From positions 434,001 to 498,000 of the forward strand of contig JANQBS010000002.1 in NCBI GenBank assembly GCA_033085395.1: a stretch of DNA of 64,000 nucleotides, given 5' to 3'. The notes beneath the pieces were generated by a model, which was not told where the DNA came from, searched no databases, and was given only the letters and a program-made list of their open reading frames with translations. This document shows positions 22,748-34,720 of the stretch, in pieces; position 1 is the stretch's first letter, and the number at the start of each line of letters is the position of its first letter. Both the position numbers and the translations under genes were made by a program. Source of the stretch: Xanthoparmelia taractica. Taxonomy: Eukaryota; Ascomycota; Lecanoromycetes; Lecanorales; Parmeliaceae.

Positions 22748-23994
22748 ATGGCTGAAGAATTTCTGAACCAGCTCTGGGAGTTAGAGAACAGCATCACGCC
22801 TGAAAACGATCAGCGCTGTATAATATTAAGTCGTCCATCTATCTTTTGGTCACTTTCTTTCATGCACGTGCTATGAATAATTATCCTGCAGTGCGATTCT
22901 TGTCGCCCGTTCCACGAAATTCGATATCCATCTCAAAATGACAACCAATAAACACTGACGAGCATTATGTGTCTTGCAGTGCTTGGATGACTGTGGCTCG
23001 CTGTCTCCCGAAACCGGTCTCATCGAGCGCTTAGTCCGCCTTCCATGCCACCATCTCGTCGGCTCTCGCTGCATCGCCACTTGGCTTCACAACAACAACA
23101 CCTGCCAGTATGCAGGCGTGAGCTTTTCCCGGCCCAGCGGCGACCCTATTCGGAGCACGGAGACCTCATAGAACTGGATTATAACAGCGACTTCGACTTC
23201 GGCGTCGACGACGACAGCGACGACGGAGACAGCTACCAAGATCGCCTTCGCCTTGATCACACTCGGTAGCTATCATTGAGAGGTCCTCCCAACAGCTGCA
23301 TCTCAGTCCTGTAGCATGCCGGCTTTCACACGTGATTGGGAGGCGTGTACTGAATCTGGACGTAGTCCGGTACTGCTCCCGATGGGCTAAAGCAGCCATG
23401 TCCGTCTTCGTCGCATCACACCTCCTCGATCATCCCGTGACCCTGGAGCAGATTTCCCGCGCCGTTGGCGTCTCTCGGCGTATAATACGTGATACGTACA
23501 GACTGTTCTATCCGGAGCGTGAAACCGTCATCGACGGCGAATGCCTTCTACTCTTGCGCCAAGATTCGGAGCGTTCCACCACAGAAAGCCCAGCTCCTCT
23601 ATCCTGGCCTCGACCAGAGTACACCGATGCCATCTGGGAAATGATAGCCTCCGAGCTCGGTATAGAGCCCGAAGCCATGCTCATCGAAATTTCTCGTCGA
23701 CTCTTCCTAATATTGGTGGATAAGGCGTACTTCGATGCCGGCCGTGTAATGGATATTGCAGCCTTGAGCATCTATCTCACCTCTTGTTTGAGACTTATTC
23801 ATGTATCTTGTGGAGAGATAGCTTCAGCGACGGATTCGAGCGTGGGTGCTATCCGCACCATTTATGCTTCATTCTATCCCCATCGGCAGGACCTTCTAGA
23901 GCACCGAGCGGTTAATACCGCTTGGATGGACAACGATTTTGAGAGATTACTCAATGCTTTGCCTCGTGAAGCGCCGTCACTTATTGAGCAGTGA
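22748..23994 (+). pseudogene. RING finger plus cyclin-fold (TFIIB-like) protein with a one-base frame break
   Basis: The start ATG 22748 gives MAEEFLNQLWELENSITPEN. After an intron the RING continues CLDDCGSLSPETGLIERLVR and LPCHHLVGSRCIATWLHNNN. The last cysteine pair expected as CPVCRRELFP is split across frames: TGC at 23103-23105 is in one frame and PVCRRELFPAQRRPYSEHG is in the next, so one base is missing at about 23105. An intron at about 23266-23306 (41 nt) then leads to a C-terminal domain with KAAMSVFVASHLLDHPVTLE, GVSRRIIRDTYRLFYPE and a second repeat GAIRTIYASFYPHRQ, resembling cyclin/TFIIB folds. Known relatives in ascomycetes combine the same two domains; their role is unknown, with ubiquitin ligase activity likely. 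The first exon-intron junction (donor near 22818) is not resolved. An assembly error is as possible as real loss. Confidence 0.6.
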
Positions 23995-24748
23995 AGGATT
24001 GTCGACGGTGGGGGCAAAGCTCGGTGAATATGTTACATCTCTGCTTGCGGCTGTGAAAGCAATAGTTGATGAGAATACCAGCAGCTAATGATCGAAGTTG
24101 AGCTGCTCCTCGCAAGAATGATTACTACTGTGCAAGTCTACTGTTATATTGTATCTGTTCATTGAGCAGTGAAGCCCGTTGACGGAGGAATATGGGCCAT
24201 GGATGTACGCCTTTCATGGTGTCTGCGAATTCAGGGTCAGCTTTGAAAGGCCCACTTTCGTCACCTAATGGAGAAATAGAGGAGAAAGTGAGGCATTCTG
24301 AAAAAGGCTCTCAACAGGAGCGACGTCAATGGATAGAATTGTCTTTGTTGTTGAGCGCTCGTCTTGAGGTGGTATTAACTGGATGCTCAGAAGCAACGTG
24401 TAGACAAAGGTCTCATTGCTCCAGCCTTCACTTTCTCAGACCGCTTGTTAGAGTCCCTTGATTTTTTGTTTTTGGGGTCTGATATGTTGCAGCATGCGCA
24501 ATACATTCTTCAATTAGCGGTGTTTAATCAGCCCAGTCGCCGTTTGCGTGTCAGTTGGTAGTGTGCGGGAAGTGTACTGCAATGGAAATTGTAATATAAT
24601 TATGTGCGTAGCTACATCGGTGAGGTGGATGCCCCAGGGGAACTCCTTGCCGCTGCTCAGTCATCGGCTCTCCCACTTGCTTGGCTGTGTCTTTGGCAGC
24701 GTGGACTGGACAACGCTCAGACATGAGCTGAAAGGTCCTTCTTCGCTA
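23995..24748. other. Intergenic, convergent 3' ends
   Basis: About 750 bp between the 3' ends of the RING/cyclin-fold gene and the MFS transporter. A frame at 24192-24461 has no recognisable content. No terminator-like structure was identified. Confidence 0.3.
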
Positions 24749-26597
24749 CTACGACTCATGGTTCGCGAGGCGTCTTTCTGATCCAAAAGTGGAATTTGCC
24801 TCCATGCCGAATTGGTCATGATCCGCTCCAGTCTCCGCAAGTGGCCCATTGCCGATCAGGATAGCGGATGATCTTTCCCCTTCTTCGTTGTCATTGTGCA
24901 GTAGCTCTTCGTCCTGCCCGGTATCGACGTTGTCGCTGTTATCTTCGTTACCACCAAAACCGTCCATCTCCACAAGCCACCATGGGGCGATGGCTCCCAG
25001 AATGCCGAAGCACCCCAGGATCCACCATGGCATAATCCCGTAACCATTTTCTACCCCCACAGTGAAAGAAAAGCCTCCTATTGCAGGTCCGGCCGCACGT
25101 CCGACGGCACTAATACTTACGGCCACGCCGTTTAATGTCCCAAGCACGCGTAGAGAAACAGCGCTGTTTGTCAGGAGGATCGTTGTGCACGGAAATGCAA
25201 AAATACCTGCCCAGCATTTGATCATCATGACGGCGAGTATCCCAATCTGTTGTGTCGTAGGCGTGGGGAGAAGGGCGGTGAAGGGTGTGATAATGTAGGC
25301 AATTGGAAACATTGCGGTAACGACTTTTAGACATAAGAGGGCCCCGTAATGACGAGCAAGCGGTGGGAAGATAAAAAACTGTATAAATACGCCGACGACC
25401 CCGTAGACCGTGAAAAGAAGACCAATGCGATCCGAGTTCAAGCCAAAGCCGCCAGTGAACTTGAAGGGTAGATGAACATCTGGGTTTGTGGAACGGTCTG
25501 TCTGCTGAGGGTAGTGCATAAAAATGGGGAGTAGCTGGTCATATGCCAGAGAGTGAAGCGCTAATATACTATACGTCAAGAGGTTCAAGTTGGACTGTCG
25601 TGAGAATACTTCTCGATAGGTCAGAGGTGCAACTACGGGGAGGGCCGTGCGACTTTGCTGAGCGTCCAGGTCAGTATCGAGTGACGCCGTCGAAGAGTTG
25701 CGCTTGTGATTCAAAAGTGAGGCCGATTGTTCCTCTTTAAGTGACCAGTTTGGCTTATTCTTCTTGCGTGTGAATGGTAGCAACAGGATTTCGCCTAATA
25801 TGATACCATAGTCCCGTTTGTCCTTCTTGGTCTCCAAAGTCTCTTTTAGAAATAGTGTGCCGACAAAAAGACCAACGAGGAAAAACCCGGCTCCCACAAG
25901 ATTTGGCAATGCGAACGGGTATGTTTTGAAGAGTCCACTGCCACCAAACACCTCTGGAAATTTCAGTGCAGGATTTGCAAGGGAGCCCCCAAAACTAGGC
26001 CCGAAGATGCTTCCAACGGTCCAGACTAGGGGCATGACTGAGAACGCTCTGGGTTGCAGCTCTTTATAAGGTACCATCTCCGCAACCATGGTTCTGATGA
26101 CGCCCACGTTCCCACAACTTGCACCAGCCAGTGACCGAGCTACAATGGCCCATGCGAGGGTTTGGGAAAAGCCGAAGAGGAGACTAGTAGCCATGATGCA
26201 TATCATAGCAATCAGTATGACAGGCTTCCTGCCAAAGTTGTCTGAAGCCCAACCCCATGCAATGCCTGTAACAGCCTGACTTAGGGAGTAGACTGCTGAC
26301 GTGACTCCTGCCCATTTGGACACTTGGTTCTTGGGTATGCCAAAGCTTTCAATCATTTCTGGGAGATAGGGGACTATGAAATATTGAGAGTCAGTCCCCA
26401 GTCTTCGATAATTCTTAAGACAGCTTGAAGGTAGCGGCTAGCTTGTGGGACTTCAGGCTATCGTCAAGGTTGGGAAAGCAATGCTCTGGGATGTACTTAC
26501 AGACCGAGGTCAATGAGATGGGTTCTGCGAAGCGGCATATAGACAGGACCAATAGCTGTTGAAGGGGCAGCCTCCGCGCTGTCTGTTTTCCGGACAT
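24749..26597 (-). CDS. Major facilitator superfamily transporter (zinc-induced-facilitator / YCR023C-like)
   Basis: The spliced product is 573 residues, from exons 26597-26501 and 26373-24749. The 127-nt intron removal joins LTSV to FPYLPEMIESFG, the hallmark start of this fungal MFS group (RLPLQQLLVLSICRFAEPIS before it). The loop between helices 2 and 3 has the MFS signature GWASDNFGRKP. About 12 membrane segments are visible, with a long charged central loop (KKDKRDYGII to VVAPLTYREVFSRQ) and an acidic C-terminal tail (DNSDNVDTGQDEELLHND). Fungal relatives sit in the plasma or vacuolar membrane and have been tied loosely to metal or drug efflux, but the substrate cannot be read from sequence. 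It is transcribed away from RPB2. Confidence 0.88.
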
Positions 26598-27254
26598 TTG
26601 AAAGTTCTGCTGTAGATACTTCTCGCAGCTTTTGAACTTTGCGCCCTCGCAAGTCCCTGCAGTAGAAAAAGAAAACAAAGGCTGCAGGAACACAGTCAAG
26701 TATCAGTCATCCTACAGCCGTTTCTATCCGGGTAAAGCTTAGAAATCCGCAGGCCCCACCTATCCAGCATAGGGGTGCAGTCCAGTCCAAGGGTAACATT
26801 TGGGACACACACACAAATATAAAGGTCGTTGCCAGACCATGTTGTAGAGCTAGAGTGTTTGCTTCACTCAAAAGATCAAGCTAATTGCGTAAATCGGATC
26901 ACAGTCAAGACAAATGAATGTCCCCGAATAGATTATCCCGCGCCAAGAATGCCAAGACGTTCCGGGAACCGCGCTAAGGAAATGCGGCTCACCCCCAGTG
27001 TCTCGAATTTCCCTTCACTTCAGCCATCAGCATCGGCCTCGACGGATCACCTTCCTCTCATCTCTCTCCTCCACAGCTGTGAAGGGGCGGCCTTCCGACC
27101 ACGCTCTTTAATGCAGACCAGAGTGTAAAAGGCCTAAGAGTTGTGCTGTGGCCGCGCGCAGCTCGGGCATCTTTGCCTCTGTGCCACCTCGAGTTTCAAG
27201 TCGATTGACAAGACATTGAGGGACGGTCCAGAATTAGGTTCCGGATTCGCAGTC
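26598..27254. promoter_or_regulatory. 657-bp divergent promoter region, MFS transporter and RPB2
   Basis: Both flanking genes start here and point outward. The stretch has AAATATAAAGG at 26815-26825 as a possible core element. A CT-rich tract (CTTCCTCTCATCTCTCTCCTCC) at 27051-27073 precedes RPB2. Open frames inside it are not supported as genes. Confidence 0.4.
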
Positions 27255-30200
27255 ATGTCTACCTACGATGAGACTTACGATGATGCGTACCTCGAGGAGG
27301 AAGAGGAGGGGATCACCGCTGAGGACTGCTGGCAGGTCGTCTCATCCTTCTTTGACACCAAAGGCCTGGTATCGCAGCAGCTGGACTCTTTCGACGAGTT
27401 TGTCTCTACTACGATGCAAGAGCTGATCTCTGAAAATTCACTCCTCACGCTCGATCAAAATCTGCCACAGTCAGAGGATGAACCGGAGGCCCCAGTGCTT
27501 AGGAGGTACGAGATTAAATTTGGCACTGTTCTACTCTCACGACCTGCCATCACCGAATCTGATGGTAGTACCATGACACTATTCCCATTCGAAGCGCGCG
27601 ACCGAGGTCTTACATACTCGAGCCCTCTATACCTTGAGATGACCATGAAAAAGTCGATAGCTCGGGAAAAGCCAATCTTAGAACCTAGTGATGAAGAAAT
27701 TGCTGGTCTAGAAGGCGACATCATCCAGAAACCAACTGGCGGTACATACCTGCAATGGGAGAATGAGGACGGAGAACCCGATCCTGAACCCATCAAGGTC
27801 TTCATTGGGAAACTACCGATAATGCTGAAGTCGAAGTATTGCGTCCTGAAAGACATGCCAGAGGAAGCGCTGTATGCTTATAGCGAATGCCCGTATGACC
27901 AAGGAGGATATTTCGTGATCAATGGTAGTGAAAAGGTCCTGATCGCGCAGGAGAGGAGCGCGGCCAACATTGTACAAGTATTCAAGAAGGCCCAAAGCAA
28001 TACGCCATACGTTGCTGAAATCCGAAGTGCTGTCGAGAAGGGCTCAAGGCTCATCTCAAGCATGCAGATGAAGCTGTATGAGAAAGGTGAAGGTTCCAAA
28101 GGCGGCTTTGGCCAGACCATCAAATGCACATTACCGTATATCAAGACCGAAATCCCGATTGCCATAGTTTTCAGGGCTCTAGGAGTTGTCTCCGACGAAG
28201 ATATTCTCAACCATATCTGCTATGACCGCAAAGATACACAGATGCTGGAAATGCTAAAACCTTGCATTGAGGAGGCCTTTGTGATACAGGATCGCGAAGT
28301 TGCTCTCGATTTCATTGGCAAACGAGGAAACTCCCAAGGAGTCACCCGCGACAAGCGTATAAAGTATGCGCGGGACATTATGCAGAAGGAGCTCCTACCA
28401 CACATATCGCAGGTCGAAGGTAGTGAGACCCGAAAAGCGTTCTTTCTTGGATACATGGTTCATCGTCTGCTACAGTGTGCACTTGGCCGCAGAGAAGTTG
28501 ATGATCGAGATCACTTTGGCAAGAAGCGGCTCGATCTGGCTGGTCCTTTGCTTGCAAGCCTTTTCCGCGGGACTTTCAACAAGTTAACGAAGGATGTTTA
28601 TAAGTATCTCCAGAAATGTGTGGAGAACAACAAAGAGTTCAACATGACACTAGCTGTCAAGTCCACTCATCTGACCAACGGTCTGAGATATTCACTTGCT
28701 ACTGGCAATTGGGGAGACCAGAAAAAGGCGGCCTCTGTAAAAGCCGGCGTTTCACAAGTGCTCAATCGCTACACGTTCGCCTCCACATTGTCACATCTTC
28801 GACGGACCAATACACCTATTGGACGCGATGGCAAGATTGCTAAACCACGTCAACTACACAACACTCACTGGGGACTGGTCTGCCCTGCGGAAACTCCTGA
28901 AGGCCAAGCTTGTGGTTTGGTGAAGAATCTGGCCCTTATGTGCTACATTACAGTCGGTACGCCGAGCGAGCCCATAGTTGACTTTATGATCCAGAGGAAC
29001 ATGGAGGTGCTAGAGGAATATGAGCCCCTGAACTCACCAAATGCCACAAAAATTTTTGTAAACGGCGTCTGGGTTGGCGTCCATCGAGACCCCGCGCATC
29101 TTGTGGGCACTGTACAGAACCTTCGGCGGAGAGGCTTGATCTCTCATGAAGTCAGCTTGGTCCGTGACATACGAGATCGAGAATTCAAGGTCTTCACGGA
29201 CGCGGGAAGAGTGTGCAGGCCGCTGTTTGTCATCGACAACGACCCTAGGAGTAGCAATCGCGGTAATCTTGTCTTGACAAAGGAGCACGTCCAAAAGCTC
29301 GAAATGGACAGAGAGAATTGGGCTACGACCGAACCTGATGTCAGAGAAGAGGCGGACATGGGATGGCAGGGATTGGTCAAAGAGGGTGTGGTAGAGTATG
29401 TGGATGCCGAAGAAGAAGAGACCATCATGATTGTCATGACACCTGAAGATTTGGAGATTTCACGTCAGCTACAAGCAGGATATGCAATGCCAGAAGCGAA
29501 CCCAGATGAACTCAACAAGCGTGTCAAGGCCCCTATGAATCCAACAGCGCATACGTGGACGCACTGCGAAATTCATCCCAGCATGATATTGGGAATCTGC
29601 GCAAGCATTATTCCATTCCCAGATCATAATCAGGTGAGTTTGAATTGTAATGATAGGATACAGCACTGATCAAGATTTTTAGTCTCCAAGAAATACGTAC
29701 CAATCTGCTATGGGTAAACAGGCTATGGGAGTATTCCTCACGAATTACGAGCAGCGTATGGATACCATGGCCAACATACTCTACTATCCACAAAAGCCCC
29801 TAGCAACAACAAGATCGATGGAATTCCTCAAATTCAGAGAGCTACCTGCAGGTCAAAATGCTATTGTGGCTATTGCTTGCTATTCCGGCTACAACCAAGA
29901 AGATTCCGTAATTATGAATCAAAGCAGTATCGATCGTGGCCTTTTTCGGAGTCTTTTCTACCGTGCATACACCGACCAAGAGAAGCGGATTGGTATGTCT
30001 GTTGTTGAGCAATTCGAGAAGCCCATGCGAAGCGACACCTTAAAGCTAAAACATGGCACATACGACAAGCTGGATGATGATGGACTCGTCGCACCCGGTG
30101 TCCGAGTATCTGGAGAAGACATTATCATTGGCAAAACCGCACCCATTGCGCCAGACGCTGAGGAGCTTGGCCAGCGAACGAAGCTGCATGTCAAGCGAGA

Positions 30201-31204
30201 TACCTCCACGCCACTGCGAAGCACTGAGAATGGCATTGTTGATCAAGTACTATTGTCGACCAATGCTGAAGGCTTGCGATTCGTCAAAGTCCGGATGCGA
30301 ACTACTAAGATTCCGCAAATCGGAGATAAGTTTGCATCGAGGCATGGTCAAAAAGGGACCATCGGCATCACTTATCGCCAGGAAGATATGCCTTTTACTA
30401 GCGAGGGCATGGTGCCTGATCTCATCATTAACCCGCATGCTATACCGTCTCGAATGACGATCGCTCATTTGATTGAGTGTCTTTTGAGTAAAGTCTCGTC
30501 TTTGCGAGGCTTTGAAGGTGATGCTACACCTTTCACCGAAGTCACCGTCGATTCGGTTTCCAGGCTGCTTCGCGAGCATGGTTACCAGTCTCGAGGCTTT
30601 GAGGTCATGTACAATGGTCACACTGGACGAAAGTTGGTTACGCAAGTCTTCTTTGGGCCGACATATTACCAGCGCTTACGGCACATGGTGGATGATAAGA
30701 TCCATGCTCGGGCCAGAGGCCCGGTACAAATCCTGACTAGGCAGCCTGTAGAGGGGCGAGCTCGGGACGGTGGTCTCCGCTTCGGGGAGATGGAGCGCGA
30801 CTGCATGATCGCTCATGGTGCAAGTGCCTTCTTGAAAGAGCGACTGTTCGAGGTGTCCGATGCCTTCCGTGTGCATATTTGCGACATCTGCGGGTTGATG
30901 ACACCTGTTGCGTAAGTACCTCAATTCTTTCTTTCCCTGCTCCCTCAACCTCCAGCACGTGCTTTGGGCAACTCGGCAATGCACGTTGGCTGCGTCAGGG
31001 GACGTGGTGATTGCCAGGTCTTGAGCTAACAGAAAGACTAGGAACCTCAAGAAAAATTCGTTCGAGTGCCGACCTTGTCACAACAAAACGAAGATCTCTC
31101 AGATCCACATCCCATACGCAGCCAAACTTCTCTTCCAAGAGCTGGCTTCGATGAACATTGCAACAAGGCTCTACACGAAGCGCTCGGGGATCAGTGTCCG
31201 GTAG
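27255..31204 (+). CDS. RPB2: DNA-directed RNA polymerase II second-largest subunit
   Basis: The spliced product is 1256 residues; yeast Rpb2 has 1224. Exons are 27255-29633, 29683-30911 and 31042-31204. The first intron (49 nt) restores FPDHNQ to SPRNTYQSAMGKQ, and the second (130 nt) joins LMTPVA to NLKKNSFECRPC. Conserved blocks in order are the protrusion and lobe, THWGLVCPAETPEGQACGLV (fork loop, about residue 540), GYNQEDSVIMNQ, RTTKIPQIGDKFASRHGQKG (hybrid-binding region) and the C-terminal zinc ribbon CDICG with CRPC, split by the second intron. The N-terminus is acidic (DDAYLEEEEEG). It forms the catalytic cleft with Rpb1 in the nucleus. No disruption is seen, and this is the best anchor for phylogenetic placement of the window. 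Confidence 0.98.
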
Positions 31205-32766
31205 GCAGCCTTTTGTCAATAGCCACTTCGCAAAGACAGGGCTACGGAGCTACAAGGAACTGTCTATCAGTTCTAGACACCCACCTCGCTTCAAGAAGGC
31301 CTATCAGGACACGCGCCAGGCACATGTCTTTTGAACCCTTTGGGGCGACTCTGATGCAGATGAACTTTCTGAACATGGCGATGGCGCTGGCAAGGTGGGA
31401 TGATCTCAATATGCATGATTGCCTTGCAAGGACGGGGGTTGAAAAGCAGGGTTATCGAGAAGCATGCACAGGGATCTCCTCTGCGTGCTTTTTTGTGTAT
31501 TCTGCCTTGTGCGATTTGTATGACTAGAGCGAAAAAGGTAGGATAATAAAGCAATGCAATCGAATGTTCACGAGGACAGGACGAAGCATGCAAGGTCCGG
31601 GGGTGAGGAGGGGGGTTGCAGGGAAGAGGGAGTGAGAATCTTCATGGGGATGGTGTGCCTTTTCATGCATGTAGACGCTGAGGCTAACCCTAACTCTACG
31701 GGTACTGCCCGGTGCTGCCGGTGATTGGAAGCATGTTTATTTGGTTGACCCCGCTCTGGGCACTTTAGCGGGGGACTACTGGCCCCCAAGGCAGGCCTAT
31801 CACACGGGGGGGTTCACACCGCATATTCTTTCCCTCTAGCAGTACAAAGTCAAGCCTAAAACTTGAACTTGTCAATCTGTACTCCGTACTAAAGGTAGAA
31901 GTATATCCTACCCGATGGATCGAGACGGATCGGCCTTTTTGACTAGGCACATAACTAAATACCTTTCACTTTCACCATACAATTATAGCAATCTTGGAGC
32001 TGTAAGCGCCGACGAACGAGCTTCGAAAATGGTCATCGTAAAGCTAAACGTCTTTGGGAGTAGCATCATGCATGTCATGATGCTCCGAGAGATGAAGTGG
32101 GATACAACCAATTGGAGCACCTCTATCTCCAATGCGGCCATGAGGTCTGCTGAAGGATAAGAAGCGCCCACCTCTCTCTTCATCCTCTCTCTCCTCTTCT
32201 TTTCTCTCTCTCCAGCAAGCCGTCAATTTCCTTGAGCTATCCTTAGTAATTTCCTGCGTCCGTTGCGAAAAATAGAGCTGTGCTCTTCGTCTCGCTGTCA
32301 ATAATAGTCGCTTCTTCAAACTTCTTTACACGCAGTCCTTGTTTAATCCAACACATTACTATCAACATTGTACAGTGTCGCCGGTCGACAACTGTCTTTG
32401 CATAGCTCCATAGTCTCTTGCTCGCTCGCGCTTACGAACTGCCAACTTTGCCTTTGTCTTGGGCATTCGATATAGCACTTGCTCTTAATCTTATTACCTT
32501 CTATTTTCAATCCCAACAGTCGAGCGTCTGCTTCAATCCCCCCAACAAGTGCTCTGGTAGCCTTGTAATAGCAGCAACAACAACACACTCAGCCAGGTCC
32601 AACATCGATCCTACGCCAATCGACCTGCTCCTCGACTCTTATACTTTTTTTTTACCGTCCTCGCCGATATCCATCAACAACTATCGACGGGCAACCTTTG
32701 TACCACCTTACATTTTTCTCACCGATTACAAACAAAACAACAATTAATCAGCAACGAACAACAATA
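31205..32766. other. Long spacer between RPB2 and the CBM48 gene
   Basis: About 1.56 kb with no supported gene. The second half (32160-32760) is strongly CT-rich on the plus strand (CTCTCTCTTCATCCTCTCTC) and likely holds the promoter and a long 5' leader of the next gene. A poly-T run is at 32646-32654. Confidence 0.4.
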
Positions 32767-33753
32767 ATGTCTCAACTATCCTTCACCTTTACCGGCAGTT
32801 CCAAAGTCAAGACCGTCCATCTCGTCGGTACATGGGACGGCTACAAAGGCCAACTCCCTCTCACTAGCCAAGGATCTGGCAGGTGGAAAGGTACCTTCCG
32901 CTTCTCAGAGAAGACGCTCAAGCCAGGGAGCAGGTATTGGTACTACGTAAGTGATACAATTTCCATACCCCTCTTCATTTCACATACACCCATACCGACG
33001 TCGACTAACCGTCATCAATAGTACGTTGAAGACGGCTACAAACCCACATATGACAAATCAGCCCGCTCTCAAGTCGAGCCCAGCACCGGTCGTACTCTCA
33101 ACATCCTCGACGTCTCCAAATCCGGCTCCGCCTCCCACTCCTCTGCCGCTCCCCTGTCTACCCTCAACAAGCGCGCCTCCACTCACGCTCCACACACAGG
33201 CCGCGCCCTCTCTCCATCCAAGATTGCTCACCCCAAGCCAACCAAACCGTACGAATCCCGTCGCGTGCGCGAGGCAGACTATTCAGCCTCCCCCGGCGTC
33301 GATGACTTGGCCGAACACCTGGAGAAGGCTTCCCTGTACAAGATGCGCAACATCTCTCCACCCTCGTCCGTTGGCTCCAGTCTGTCATCACGCAGCTCGG
33401 ACCGCTCATCGCCATCCTCACTCTCCAGTCTCAGCAATTCGAGTTCCTCAGACTCGCAGTGCCGATGCCAACGCTACGGCCTCACCCGCGGCGGTGGCCG
33501 TGTCAAGATCGATTGCGGTGGCAAACGCTGCGGCTACTCGGACGACAGCTCATCGGCTTGTTCGAGCATCGATTCCTCGAGTGAGAGTGACAGCGAGGAA
33601 GAGTACGAGAAGAGGAGGCCAAGGCGGCAAGAAACCAAGCCTGCGGCGTATCATGAGAGTAAACCAAGATACGCGGAGGCGAAGCCAAGGTATCAGACAA
33701 TTGAGCCGAGGAGATACGCGAATGTGGGCACGAGCAGAGGGTCGCGGAGATGA
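32767..33753 (+). CDS. CBM48 / AMPK-type glycogen-binding domain protein
   Basis: The spliced product is 303 residues; the intron is 32947-33021 and joins SRYWYY to YVEDGYKP. The N-terminal 85 residues form an AMPK-beta-like carbohydrate-binding module: LSFTFTGSSKVKTVHLVGTW, DGYKGQLPL, GRWKGTFRF and RYWYYYVEDGYKPTYD. The rest is Ser-rich and low complexity, with a cysteine patch (CRCQRYGL, CGGKRCGY) and a charged tail with repeated KPRY/EPRRY elements (SKPRYAEAKPRYQTIEPRRY). There is no signal peptide or catalytic domain. It probably binds glycogen or a related glucan in the cytosol, like other small fungal CBM48-only proteins. The partner is unknown; it lacks the AMPK-beta C-terminal ASC domain, so it is not the SNF1 beta subunit. 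Confidence 0.82.
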
Positions 33754-34449
33754 TGATGCCGTGGATTGGTCTCTTTTTGGGGGATGTCTTTCTTCTAGGG
33801 GTGATAGTTGAACACATTCATTGATTTCCTTACACCAAAATTCTTCATCTGGGCTGGTCTTGGGTGATGACTGCCGGCCGACACAGCGGCGTACACAGAT
33901 GTATGTCTTTTCTTGATCGACACAGCTCCCCTGTCGAACCGACTACGGAGGCACGGGGGGCTGAACAGCATGTCGTTGTCGAGGCCGAGGTGGAAGGGGC
34001 AACGTGAGATACCGGCATGCAATACTTGCCGGGCCTTTTCTCAAAGTGACATTTATGGATATGAGCATCTGAAGATGGTCAACCGATCCTAGGGGGCGAA
34101 GAGATTGATTGATGGACGAAGAGGGTGGAAGAAGAATATGCCTGCGAACCGGAGAAGGAGGAAGCAAAAAGGGGTCAGATAGCATACATGCAAATCAACA
34201 GACTGTCTCTCCACATTCTGAATCTCTGCCCCTTGATGAGTGTGGAACTGCTCTTTTGGCAGTTGGCTCTAGAAATATACTATAGCAGAGCAAAATAAGA
34301 TATCTAAGGCTCTTTGACTAATGACTATTTCCACGTATTTTATTGTCATGGACCATCCTACTCCCGTCGTCCATCTTGCCTTGACACGTTGCTATCGTAT
34401 TGAGCACAAAGCTTCCAGTCCGGCGTTCCAAAAGATATACGTACAAGTA
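33754..34449. other. Intergenic between CBM48 gene and tRNA-like element
   Basis: About 700 bp. No gene seen. Short minus-strand frames (for example 33943-34185) lack motifs. Confidence 0.3.
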
Positions 34450-34548
34450 TGGGGATTGAACAGAGTGGGACTCGCACCCACGCCACTTTCGTGACCAGAA
34501 ATTGATGTTACGGTAACACTGACATAGCGCCATAACCACTGAGAAGGT
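34450..34548 (-). pseudogene. tRNA-like relic (Leu/Ser-type, long variable arm)
   Basis: On the minus strand there is a good T-arm, GTGGG-TGCGAGT-CCCAC, close to the B box. It is preceded by a variable-arm hairpin (TCACGAAAGTGG) and further 5' by TTCTCAGTGGTTATGGCGC, resembling an A box and D arm. The segment GGCGC and the closing TTCTGGTC are placed as in fungal tRNA-Leu. The acceptor strands do not pair and the anticodon arm is weak, with a possible intron-like insert containing TGTTACCGTAACA. It is probably a decayed tRNA or a tRNA-derived SINE head rather than a working gene. Confidence 0.35.
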
Positions 34549-34720
34549 CACAGATTTCTTATGAGAGTACATAGATTGCAAGAACATTTGAACCTTTCAA
34601 GTTGACCGGTAAGCCCTTGGAGCAGGACCGCATTAGGTCTAGCGCCAAACTGCCAAGCCTGTCCTAAACATCTCGAGCATCATCACCACCACCAACCTTT
34701 ACCTCTCCATCACACCCACA

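Noticed and set aside
24192..24461. 89-codon plus-strand frame
   Set aside because: Lies in the 3' spacer of two convergent genes; no motif and composition not gene-like.
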